From Flavobacteriaceae bacterium UBA6268 (lineage in GTDB: Bacteria > Bacteroidota > Bacteroidia > Flavobacteriales > Flavobacteriaceae), in contig DJVA01000006.1 of NCBI GenBank assembly GCA_002440705.1, positions 1 through 12,094 on the forward strand: DNA of 12,094 nt. The letters run 5' to 3'. The position numbers were made by a program, and so were the translations under genes. Every line of letters starts with the position of its first letter. Position 1 is the first letter of the stretch. Positions 5,418 through 12,060 of the stretch are shown in pieces. A model generated the notes under the pieces. It was not told where the DNA came from. It did not search any database and saw only the letters and a list, made by a program, of their open reading frames with translations.

Positions 5418-7604
5418 TTAGCGGGTAAATAGCAACTCGCGGTACTTGGTGAGTGGCCATATTTCGTCATCGACCAACAATTCCAATTTATCGCAGTGGT
5501 AACGAATTTCCTCGAAAAAGGGTTTTATTTTATTGCAGTATGCAAAAGCCCTTTTTTCCATATCATCAATCTTGTTGGCTTTTTTTCGTTCCTCGATCAT
5601 GTTGGTAATGTTTTTGTTGATCTCGGTAATGTGCCCGGAAATGTCCTCGATCAGTTGCATTTGTTCCCCAGCTACCTTCTTGAAACTGGTTCCGTAAATT
5701 TCCTTGATTCCTTTCACGTTTTCAATGAGGATATTTTGGTAGCGGATGGCCGTTGGAATTACATGGTTGCGGGCAATATCTCCCAACAAACGCCCTTCAA
5801 TCTGGATGCGTTTGGCATATTCCTCCACTTCTATTTCGTGGCGGGCTTCAATTTCAACCTTATTCATGATGCCCAATTCCTCGAAAAGAGCGATGGACTT
5901 TTTAGCCATTTTAACTTTCAGGGCTTCGGGAGTCGTCTTATGGTTGCTTAAGCCCCGCTTTTTGGCCTCCTTTTCCCAAGCTTCACCATAACCGTCTCCT
6001 TCAAAGCGGATGCGCTTGGATTGCTTAATGTATTCGCGCAGCACATTGAAAATGGCATCGTCCTTCTTCATGTTCTTTTTATCAATCAAGGCATCCACCT
6101 CGGCCTTGAACTCCATCAATTGTTTAGCCACGACCGCATTCAAAACGGTCATGGGGTTTGCACAGTTGGCTGAGGAACCAACAGCACGTAGTTCAAATTT
6201 ATTACCGGTGAAGGCAAAAGGCGAAGTACGGTTGCGATCGGTATTGTCCAAAAGGATCTCAGGAATCTTACCAACAACGTTCAATTTCAGGTCCGTTTTT
6301 TCCTGGGGGGACAATTTTCCATCGGTCACTTTTTCCAGTTCATCCAAAGTCTCCGTCAATTGCGAACCGATAAAGACCGAAATGATGGCCGGAGGGGCCT
6401 CATTGGCTCCCAAGCGATGGTCGTTACTGGCACTTGCTATCGATGCACGGAGTAGTTCTTCGTATTCATTAACCGCCTTGATGGTGTTGATGAAGAAGGT
6501 CAAAAACTGAAGGTTTTTCATGGGGGTACTGCCAGGGCTCAACAAGTTCACCCCGGTATCCGTTGCCAACGACCAGTTGTTGTGCTTTCCACTTCCGTTG
6601 ATCCCAGCAAAGGGTTTTTCGTGGAACAGTACCTTGAAATTGTGCCGATCGGCTACTTTATCCATCACGTCCATGATCAAGGAATTGTGGTCCACCGCCA
6701 AATTGGCCTCTTCGAAGATGGGCGCCAACTCAAATTGATTGGGGGCTACTTCGTTGTGACGCGTCTTCACGGGAATACCCAAAAGCATGCACTCATTTTC
6801 CAAATCGCGCATGTAATGCAGTACCCTAGTTGGAATGGAACCAAAATAATGGTCATCCAATTGCTGCCCTTTGGCAGAAGCATGTCCCAAAAGGGTGCGG
6901 CCCGCAAGGGTAATATCTGGACGGGAGGCTGCCAAGGCTTTATCGACCAAAAAGTATTCCTGTTCCCAGCCTAAGGTTGCGATGACCTTGGACACATTTT
7001 TATCAAAATATTTTGCAACTGCGGTCGCTGCTTGATCAACACTTTGCAGTGAGCGCAAAAGTGGGGTTTTGTTGTCCAGGGCTTCCCCAGTATAGGAAAC
7101 AAAAACGGTAGGGACACACAAAGTGGTTCCCAAAATGAATGCTGGGGAGGTAGGGTCCCAAGCAGTATAACCCCTTGCCTCAAAGGTATTTCTAATGCCC
7201 CCATTTGGAAAACTGGAAGCATCGGGCTCTTGCTGCACCAATTGTCCACCGCCAAACTTCTCGATGGCTTTTCCCCCTTCGATAGGCTCAAAGAACGCAT
7301 CATGCTTTTCCGCAGTGGCCCCTGTTAATGGTTGAAACCAATGGGTGTAATGTGTAGCGCCTTTACTAATGGCCCATTCCTTCATTCCCGTGGAAATATG
7401 ATCGGCAATGTTGCGGTCGATTTTGGTCCCTTTTTCGATGGCGTCCATCACACTTTTATAGGAATCCTTGGTAAGGTACTGACGCATGGCGGTTTCATTG
7501 AACACGTTGCTACCGAAAATATTGGATCTGCGATCGGGTTCAGTGACAGGAATCGCTTTGCGGCTGTAGGTTTCACTAACTGCTTTGAATCGTAAAGTTG
7601 ACAT
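5418..7604 (-). CDS. glnN: Glutamine synthetase type III
   Basis: A 728-residue enzyme that makes glutamine from glutamate, ammonia and ATP. The length and wording identify type III (GlnN), usual in Bacteroidota and some cyanobacteria, rather than the ~450-residue type I. Motifs: LGWEQEYFLVD (211-221) carries the metal-binding glutamates; KTRHNEVAPNQFELAP (280-295); NGSGKHNNWSL (336-346), the NGSG-K-H core; GANEAPPAIISVF (399-411); RNRTSPFAFTGNKFELRAVG (457-476), which supplies the substrate and ATP arginines. Residues 500-728 are the type III C-terminal region, largely charged helices. The start at 7604 gives the normal MSTLRFKAV beginning. Upstream lie a -7 element and a 20-bp palindrome. 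It is followed by its own terminator. Type I/II regulatory features such as the adenylylated tyrosine loop are not expected here. Confidence 0.97.
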   Translation of the reverse strand: MSTLRFKAVSETYSRKAIPVTEPDRRSNIFGSNVFNETAMRQYLTKDSYKSVMDAIEKGTKIDRNIADHISTGMKEWAISKGATHYTHWFQPLTGATAEKHDAFFEPIEGGKAIEKFGGGQLVQQEPDASSFPNGGIRNTFEARGYTAWDPTSPAFILGTTLCVPTVFVSYTGEALDNKTPLLRSLQSVDQAATAVAKYFDKNVSKVIATLGWEQEYFLVDKALAASRPDITLAGRTLLGHASAKGQQLDDHYFGSIPTRVLHYMRDLENECMLLGIPVKTRHNEVAPNQFELAPIFEEANLAVDHNSLIMDVMDKVADRHNFKVLFHEKPFAGINGSGKHNNWSLATDTGVNLLSPGSTPMKNLQFLTFFINTIKAVNEYEELLRASIASASNDHRLGANEAPPAIISVFIGSQLTETLDELEKVTDGKLSPQEKTDLKLNVVGKIPEILLDNTDRNRTSPFAFTGNKFELRAVGSSANCANPMTVLNAVVAKQLMEFKAEVDALIDKKNMKKDDAIFNVLREYIKQSKRIRFEGDGYGEAWEKEAKKRGLSNHKTTPEALKVKMAKKSIALFEELGIMNKVEIEARHEIEVEEYAKRIQIEGRLLGDIARNHVIPTAIRYQNILIENVKGIKEIYGTSFKKVAGEQMQLIEDISGHITEINKNITNMIEERKKANKIDDMEKRAFAYCNKIKPFFEEIRYHCDKLELLVDDEIWPLTKYRELLFTR

Positions 7605-7645
7605 GGATGATGTGTATTTTTAGTGGATTTGACATTTTTACCGCG

Positions 7646-7653
7646 CAAAAGTA
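7646..7653 (-). promoter_or_regulatory. -7 promoter element (TACTTTTG) of glnN
   Basis: Exact TAnnTTTG on the minus strand, giving an expected leader of about 37 nt before the ATG at 7604. No TTG is found at 17-23 bases upstream, which would fit a promoter that depends on an activator bound further up, such as at the palindrome 7688-7707. Confidence 0.5.
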
Positions 7654-7687
7654 CATTTATTTTGAAGACACCCCCATATTTTTAGCG

Positions 7688-7707
7688 TTAAGTTATCAAT
7701 AACTTAA
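7688..7707. promoter_or_regulatory. 20-bp palindrome, candidate operator for glnN
   Basis: TTAAGTTAT-CA-ATAACTTAA has two perfect 9-base arms around a 2-base centre. GTTATCA (7692-7698) is repeated in inverted form as TGATAAC at 7718-7724. The palindrome is 35-54 bases upstream of the glnN -7 element, the usual place for an activator. It lacks a T-tract and a workable loop, so DNA binding is a better explanation than termination. The regulator is not known. Confidence 0.5.
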
Positions 7708-7785
7708 TATATTGTGTTGATAACCCCCCTTCAAAATAATAAATCAGCGAATAAAAATGCCTGTTTGGTCAAAATAACCCTAGAA

Positions 7786-8742
7786 TCAGCTCAAAAAAGC
7801 CATGGATACAAAAAGAAGATAGGCCACAAGGATAAGCACTCCTTTGACACGCCCTATTTCGAATGATTTGGGGAAGAATGCCATAGGAATCAAAACCGCT
7901 GCGAAGCCCAACATCCAGAAAATATCGTTATTAAGGACTGCTTCACTTTTCACGGCAATGGGCTGAATGATGGACGTAAGACCCAGCACACAGGCAATGT
8001 TGAAAATATTGGATCCAATTAAATTTCCTAGGGATATGGCCTTTTCTTTTTTGATGGCGGCTATGATCGAGGCGGCCAATTCGGGTACACTCGTGCCCAC
8101 CGCAATCATGGTTACGGCAATAACACGTTCACTTACCCCCATGGCCTGCGCCAAATCCACAGCGCCTTTCACTAGAAGTTCACTGCCACCCCATAGCGCT
8201 AAACCACCTAGCAATAACCAAATTAAAATCCTCCAATTGGAGACTTTAGATAGGGCCTCATCCACCTCTTCATCCACTTTGGCATCCAGCTTATGACTCT
8301 TTCTAGCACGATGAATAAGAAGCCACAGATACGCCACTAAGAAAAGTAATAAGGCAATTCCTTCCCACGTGGTCAGTACGTGACCGCTCTGCAGCAAAAA
8401 ATACAGTGCGACCGATACCACCATCATCACTGGCCAATTAAGCTTGTAAAATTCGTGATCGATGGCTAAGGGAGCAATGACGGCAGTGACGCCCAAAACT
8501 AGGCCGATATTGGCTATATTGCTTCCAATAACATTCCCCAAGGAAATATCGCTAAACCCATCCAATGCAGCGTTGATGCTTACCAATAATTCCGGTGCCG
8601 AGGTCGCAAAAGAAACCACGGTAAGTCCGATCACCATTTTTGAAAGTTTCAATTTAAAGGAAAGCGCCACCGAGGAGCGCACCAGGAACTCACCGCCAAG
8701 TACCAATAAAATTAGCCCTAATACAATATATAGGATGCTCAT
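7786..8742 (-). CDS. Calcium/sodium antiporter, CaCA superfamily (YrbG type)
   Basis: A 318-residue inner-membrane exchanger predicted to move Ca2+ against Na+ or H+. It shows the two inverted alpha-repeats that line the transport path: FATSAPELLVSINAA with SLGNVIGSNIANIG (45-80), and AVGTSVPELAASIIAA with SLGNLIGSNIFNIA (214-250). Each carries the essential glutamate (Glu51, Glu221) and the GSN. About ten membrane helices surround a charged cytoplasmic loop (KLDAKVDEEVDEALSK, 151-166). The first repeat has Ala46 where most relatives have Gly. The start at 8742 gives a helix directly after the initiator Met, as is normal in this family. It is divergent from the BlaI operon and separated from glnN by 181 bases. 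Confidence 0.93.
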   Translation of the reverse strand: MSILYIVLGLILLVLGGEFLVRSSVALSFKLKLSKMVIGLTVVSFATSAPELLVSINAALDGFSDISLGNVIGSNIANIGLVLGVTAVIAPLAIDHEFYKLNWPVMMVVSVALYFLLQSGHVLTTWEGIALLLFLVAYLWLLIHRARKSHKLDAKVDEEVDEALSKVSNWRILIWLLLGGLALWGGSELLVKGAVDLAQAMGVSERVIAVTMIAVGTSVPELAASIIAAIKKEKAISLGNLIGSNIFNIACVLGLTSIIQPIAVKSEAVLNNDIFWMLGFAAVLIPMAFFPKSFEIGRVKGVLILVAYLLFVSMAFLS

Positions 8743-8758
8743 AAAATCATTTGCTTGT

Positions 8759-8789
8759 CAAGATACTAATAAGGACCTTGAAGAAACAA
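8759..8789 (-). promoter_or_regulatory. Possible promoter of the antiporter gene
   Basis: On the minus strand TTG (8789-8787) is followed after 21 bases by TATCTTG (8765-8759). This has correct -33/-7 spacing, but the -7 element is one T short of the consensus. It lies 17 bases from the ATG. Confidence 0.3.
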
Positions 8790-8828
8790 TCCTGCTTTAT
8801 TTTTTTGATACAATATAAAACGGAAAAT

Positions 8829-8883
8829 TTAGTTATTTAACTAAGAATATAGTTGTATAACTAAAAAAATAGTTATATGTTTG
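8829..8883. promoter_or_regulatory. Three phased operator copies, probable BlaI-family binding sites
   Basis: TAGTT starts at 8830, 8850 and 8870, an exact 20-bp period. Copy 1 is a perfect palindrome, TTAGTTA-TT-TAACTAA (8829-8844). Copy 2, TAGTTGTATAACTA (8850-8863), has one broken symmetry pair. Copy 3 keeps the left half, TAGTTATA, and its right half is replaced by GTTTG of the -7 element. BlaI/MecI/CopY repressors bind short dyads as dimers and usually repress their own operon, so these are best read as autoregulatory sites. The half-site differs from the TACA/TGTA core of Gram-positive members. Confidence 0.7.
8853..8883 (+). promoter_or_regulatory. Promoter of the BlaI/M56 operon (TTG-N20-TATGTTTG)
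   Basis: The -33 TTG is at 8853-8855 and the -7 TATGTTTG at 8876-8883, separated by 20 bases. This is a complete Bacteroidota promoter and the only one in the window with both elements at correct spacing. The ATG at 8888 follows by four bases, so the transcript is probably leaderless. Both elements sit inside the operator copies. Confidence 0.7.
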
Positions 8884-8887
8884 AACC

Positions 8888-9244
8888 ATGGAACGATTAA
8901 CCAACAAAGAAGAAGAGATCATGCAAGCCCTTTGGGAACTCCAAAAAGGGTTTGTGAAAGACATCTTGGCCCTGCTGCCAAATGAAAGCCACTACAATAC
9001 CATTTCGACGATGGTGCGAAATTTGGAGGAAAAAGGTTATGTGGCCCATCAGGCTTTTGGGAAAACCCATCAGTATTTCCCTATCGTAAGCAAAGAGGAA
9101 TATGCCAAGGGGTTTATGAATTTTGCGACCAAACGGTTTTTTGACAATAGCTACAAAAGCATGGTGTCCTTCTTTGCCAAGGAAGAAAAAATAAGCGCTG
9201 AGGAATTACGGGAAATTTTGGACATCATTGAAAAAAAACAGTAG
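8888..9244 (+). CDS. BlaI/MecI/CopY family transcriptional repressor
   Basis: A 118-residue winged-helix repressor. Residues 1-70 are the DNA-binding domain, with the typical opening LTNKEEEIMQALWEL, the recognition segment NTISTMVRNLEEKGYV (residues 39-54), and the wing AFGKTHQYFPIVSKEEYAKG. Residues 75-118 form the helical dimerisation tail (FFDNSYKSMVSFFAKEEKIS), the part that the partner protease cuts in BlaI and MecI. The gene is two bases ahead of the M56 protease gene, the standard repressor/antirepressor pairing. Three phased palindromes directly upstream suggest it represses its own operon. Nothing nearby encodes a beta-lactamase, so the name indicates a family, not antibiotic resistance. 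The start at 8888 lies four bases after the -7 element. Confidence 0.93.
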   Translation: MERLTNKEEEIMQALWELQKGFVKDILALLPNESHYNTISTMVRNLEEKGYVAHQAFGKTHQYFPIVSKEEYAKGFMNFATKRFFDNSYKSMVSFFAKEEKISAEELREILDIIEKKQ

Positions 9245-9246
9245 GT

Positions 9247-11220
9247 ATGGAATTTTGTAGCTATTTACTGAAATCGGCTGGTGTGCTCACACTCTTTTAC
9301 GGAGTGTACCAACTATTTCTGAGAAAAGAAACTTTTTTTGTCACCAATCGTCACTTTTTACTACTTGGAATCTTTGCATCATTGCTCCTGCCCTTGTGGT
9401 ATTTCACCCAATCGGTTACGGTGCAGGTTGAAGTTTTGGATGCGCTTCCGTTTTCAGAAAATACCACGACAGCTATACCCTCCGAACTCCCAATACCATC
9501 GGAAACTGATGTGCCCGCAATAGGTTTTACACAATTCCTGGTTGGTACATATTTATTTGGAATACTGCTTTTATTAATTCGCCTAGGGATTCAAGGTTCT
9601 TCCCTTGTACGCTTATTGAAAAAATATCCAAGCCGTCGGGAAAATGGCCTCCTGAAAGTCCCAGCCAATGAAAAGACCGCTCCTTTTTCCTTCTTCCAAT
9701 ATTTGGTCTACAATCCAACACAGCATTCAGAAGCCGAGCTACAAATGATTTTCAAGCACGAACAGGTTCATATCGAACAACGCCATTCCATCGACGTCAT
9801 CGTTGGAAACCTGCTTGTCATTTTTCAATGGTTCAATCCCATTGCCTGGCTTTATAAAAAAGTTTTGGAAGAAAACTTAGAATTCATTGCCGACAACCAC
9901 ACCGCCCAGGTAGTTCCATCAAGAAAAGCTTATCAAATGGCACTGGTAAAGGCCGCTTCCCCGTGGGCGCCAGCGTTGACCAATCCTTTTTATCAATCAT
10001 TCATCAAAAAACGAATCATTATGTTAAACAAATCAAATTCCAAAAAACACCGAGTATTTAAAGTATTGGCCATTATGCCCCTGTTGGCCTTGTTCCTGTT
10101 TGGTTTCAATGTAAAAAAGGTAACTAACTATGTTGAAATTCCTGCAAAGAAGCGTTCCTTGGTCACCGAAGAAATCCCTGCTTCAAATGCGCCAGAAAAA
10201 AAATACAAGACCGAAGGAAACCACGAGATCCAAAACTCAACGCCCGATGTTGAAGCAAAAGAAACTGATCAAAACCCTGAACGCTCCAATGCTGTGATCC
10301 TGGAATTCCGTTATGAAATCAATAAAAACACCTCTGAAGAAGAACTCAAGCGTATCAAGGATGACCTTAAAAAGAATCATGGTATCGACTTGAGTTATAC
10401 TACGGTTCGCAATGATCAAGGTGAAATCACATCCCTTTCCATCAACTATTCCGGAAAAGGGGTGACCGGTAAAAACCTAAATGGTAACTATTCGGTTTCG
10501 GATGATGACGGCATTGAACCCTTCTTTTTTTACCAAGACGATGACGGCTCCTCCGGATTCTGGTCGGAGGGTGCCGAAGAACGGCGTCTTGAGCGCATGG
10601 AGCGTCGCCAAGAGGACCTCGAAAAACGCAAGGAAGAAATGGAGGAACGAAGGGAAAAAATAGAGGTACGCCGCATGGAGATGGAAAAACGCCGTGAAAA
10701 GATGGAGATGAAACGCAAGGAAGATTTGGACAAAAAACGCGTGGAACTGATCAAAAAAAGTGGCAATGTAGCCATAGTGGGTGATGAACGCGCCGTTTAT
10801 GAAATTGTGGACCTAGACGACCTTGATGCGGATGAAAATGTGAATGTGGTGAGTTATGTGGTGGCCAGTCCCAGTGGCGCCAGATCTTACATCATTGATA
10901 CCGACGACGTAATGGAAGTAGACAATGTAAAAACCACAGAATATGTTGTGGCCCGACCCGATGGCAATGTAGCTTACGTTTCAAGTACTGGAAACGCATT
11001 TTCCATCAACAAGAGCACAACCGATGCCCAACTGAAAAAGATCCAGCAACAAATGGCTCAAAAGAACATTGAATTCAAATACCGTAATGTAAAGCGCAAT
11101 AATCGTGGTGAGATTACCGGGTTGAAATTTTCGGTGGACGATCACCACGGTTCTAAAAGCTCCACCACAATCAAAAGTGACGGTGAGAAACCCATAGACC
11201 CCATTTTCATCAACCAATAA
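9247..11220 (+). CDS. M56 family (BlaR1-like) membrane metalloprotease with a novel-looking periplasmic region
   Basis: A 657-residue protein. Three helices (about 6-25, 35-55, 92-115) precede a cytoplasmic gluzincin domain with HEQVH at 171-175 and the downstream glutamate in ENLEFIAD (Glu212 likely the third zinc ligand). A fourth helix (271-288) leads to about 370 residues predicted outside the cytoplasm. BlaR1 has the same topology and inactivates its BlaI repressor when its outer domain binds a beta-lactam. Here there is no penicillin-binding domain and no TonB or plug fusion. Instead there is a module at 358-401, an acidic aromatic patch (DDDGIEPFFFYQDDD, 419-433), a very charged helix (about 443-503, RR-x-x-ME repeats), two YVVA-containing repeats (536-551, 565-579), and a second copy of the first module at 587-630. 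The signal sensed is unknown. Confidence 0.93.
   Translation: MEFCSYLLKSAGVLTLFYGVYQLFLRKETFFVTNRHFLLLGIFASLLLPLWYFTQSVTVQVEVLDALPFSENTTTAIPSELPIPSETDVPAIGFTQFLVGTYLFGILLLLIRLGIQGSSLVRLLKKYPSRRENGLLKVPANEKTAPFSFFQYLVYNPTQHSEAELQMIFKHEQVHIEQRHSIDVIVGNLLVIFQWFNPIAWLYKKVLEENLEFIADNHTAQVVPSRKAYQMALVKAASPWAPALTNPFYQSFIKKRIIMLNKSNSKKHRVFKVLAIMPLLALFLFGFNVKKVTNYVEIPAKKRSLVTEEIPASNAPEKKYKTEGNHEIQNSTPDVEAKETDQNPERSNAVILEFRYEINKNTSEEELKRIKDDLKKNHGIDLSYTTVRNDQGEITSLSINYSGKGVTGKNLNGNYSVSDDDGIEPFFFYQDDDGSSGFWSEGAEERRLERMERRQEDLEKRKEEMEERREKIEVRRMEMEKRREKMEMKRKEDLDKKRVELIKKSGNVAIVGDERAVYEIVDLDDLDADENVNVVSYVVASPSGARSYIIDTDDVMEVDNVKTTEYVVARPDGNVAYVSSTGNAFSINKSTTDAQLKKIQQQMAQKNIEFKYRNVKRNNRGEITGLKFSVDDHHGSKSSTTIKSDGEKPIDPIFINQ
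10318..10449 (+). repeat. First copy of a duplicated periplasmic module in the M56 protein
   Basis: Codes residues 358-401, beginning INKNTSEEELKRI and ending RNDQGEITSLSINY. It matches residues 587-630 in order: INK-x-T start, an amphipathic helix, then a beta-hairpin-like N-x-x-GEIT-x-L. Both copies are 44 residues long. Confidence 0.7.
11005..11136 (+). repeat. Second copy of the duplicated periplasmic module in the M56 protein
   Basis: Codes residues 587-630, beginning INKSTTDAQLKKI and ending RNNRGEITGLKFSV. It is separated from the first copy by the acidic patch, the charged helix and the YVVA repeats. Confidence 0.7.
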
Positions 11221-11224
11221 AAAA

Positions 11225-11249
11225 GGCCTCTTGAAAAAGAGGCTTTTTT
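11225..11249 (+). terminator. Rho-independent terminator of the BlaI/M56 operon
   Basis: GCCTCTT (11226-11232), a GAAA loop and AAGAGGC (11237-11243) form a perfect 7-bp stem followed by six T. The A-run before the stem could also serve the minus strand. It begins five bases after the M56 stop codon. Confidence 0.9.
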
Positions 11250-11265
11250 GTGATACATTCACCCC

Positions 11266-11421
11266 ATGAAAAAGGAGTGCTTTAAAATTCTGGCGCGACT
11301 CAATAAGTGGCTATTGCCCAGTTTTACCAAAAAAGGAGTGGATTTATCCAAAGCCACTAAATTTCAATTGCTATTATTTGGATACCGCCTCTGGGTGACC
11401 AAAAATGCGTTGGATCAATAA
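11266..11421 (+). CDS. Small basic conserved-looking protein (51 residues)
   Basis: Reads MKKECFKILARLNKWLLPSF, then TKKGVDLSKATKFQLLLFGY, then RLWVTKNALDQ. It is rich in Lys, Arg and Leu, with one hydrophobic stretch (FQLLLFGYRLWV, about 35-46) and no signal peptide. Very similar short proteins occur in flavobacteria, often labelled SsrA-binding protein, though this is far too short to be SmpB. That recollection is the main reason for calling it a gene. Its last seven bases overlap the 3' end of apt on the other strand. A weak promoter is possible: TTG at 11231-11233 inside the terminator hairpin, a 20-base spacer, then TACATTCA and CCCC before the ATG. This has the BlaI promoter's geometry, with two mismatches in the -7 element. 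Function unknown. Confidence 0.72.
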   Translation: MKKECFKILARLNKWLLPSFTKKGVDLSKATKFQLLLFGYRLWVTKNALDQ

Positions 11422-11930
11422 TTCAAGACCGAAGTTACTTCGTACGGTTTCAGTTTCGCTGCCCCTTTTAAAAAATGCAACTGCATGATAAAATTACACT
11501 GCACCACCTTTCCGCCCAATTGGGTGACCAGTTCGCAGACAGCCCTTGCTGTGCCTCCTGTGGCCAGAACGTCGTCATGCACCAGAACGTGTTCGCCCTT
11601 AACAATGGCATCTTCATGAATTTCTAGGGCATCGTAGCCGTATTCCAATTCATAGGGTTGCTTTAAAGTGGAATAAGGCAATTTACCAGGTTTGCGAACG
11701 GGGATAAATCCTGCTCCCAAACGATCGGCCAATAACGTAGCAAAGAAAAACCCCCGGGTTTCGACACCCACCACTTTGTCTATTTTTTGGGAACCCACCA
11801 AGGCCAACAACTGTTCCAAGCAGGCTTGGGTAGCTTTGTGGGAAGCCAATAAGGGAGTGATGTCTTTAAAAAGAATGCCTTCTTTGGGAAAGTTGGGAAT
11901 GTCGCGGATGTAGTCTTCTAGATTGAGCAT
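11415..11930 (-). CDS. apt: Adenine phosphoribosyltransferase
   Basis: A 171-residue cytoplasmic purine-salvage enzyme that joins adenine and PRPP to give AMP and pyrophosphate. The family start MLNLEDYIRDIPNFPKEGIL is at 11930. The PRPP-binding loop is VLVHDDVLATGGTA (115-128), with the paired aspartates and TGGT intact. VGVETRGFFFATLLADRLG (54-72) and FIPVRKPGKLP (75-85) are also typical of the family. Length is close to the usual 170-183. The frame runs on to an ATG at 11987, but those 19 codons (Cys-rich, partly inside the tandem repeat) are not family-like. No SD and no exact TAnnTTTG are seen upstream. The gene is monocistronic here, convergent with the small basic protein. Confidence 0.96.
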   Translation of the reverse strand: MLNLEDYIRDIPNFPKEGILFKDITPLLASHKATQACLEQLLALVGSQKIDKVVGVETRGFFFATLLADRLGAGFIPVRKPGKLPYSTLKQPYELEYGYDALEIHEDAIVKGEHVLVHDDVLATGGTARAVCELVTQLGGKVVQCNFIMQLHFLKGAAKLKPYEVTSVLNY

Positions 11931-11998
11931 TGCTAAAAATAACCATAATAAACATCCCAAACAATAGGCGTGCCTACATTGGCTCACATCCCTCCTGA

Positions 11999-12013
11999 CA
12001 AAGCTCCGCTTTG
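11999..12013. repeat. Hairpin within tandem-repeat unit 1
   Basis: CAAAGC-TCC-GCTTTG is a perfect 6-bp stem with a 3-base loop. The same hairpin recurs exactly 47 bases later at 12046-12060. Confidence 0.7.
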
Positions 12014-12045
12014 AAAAACACAGGATTGGCTCGCGCCCCTCCTGG

Positions 12046-12060
12046 CAAAGCTCCGCTTTG
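12046..12060. repeat. Hairpin within tandem-repeat unit 2
   Basis: Identical to the hairpin at 11999-12013. Conservation of both arms while flanking bases vary suggests that the structure or a binding site is maintained. Confidence 0.7.

Noticed and set aside
5496..5951. 151-codon open frame on the plus strand, plus others at 6010-6510 and 6582-6974
   Set aside because: All are antisense to the intact glnN gene and follow from its codon use.
7715..7723. DnaA box and possible origin near glnN
   Set aside because: TTATCAACA on the minus strand is one mismatch from TTATNCACA, but it is isolated, without a cluster of boxes or a dnaA/dnaN neighbour.
8888..11220. Beta-lactam resistance operon
   Set aside because: The pair is homologous to BlaI/BlaR1, but there is no penicillin-binding sensor domain and no beta-lactamase or PBP gene beside it.
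11430..11442. Terminator hairpin at the 3' end of apt (CGAAGTTACTTCG)
   Set aside because: The usable stem is only four pairs, it lies within codons for the apt C-terminus, and no T-run follows on either strand.
11931..11987. 19-codon extension of Apt
   Set aside because: It is Cys-rich, not family-like, and partly made of the tandem repeat.
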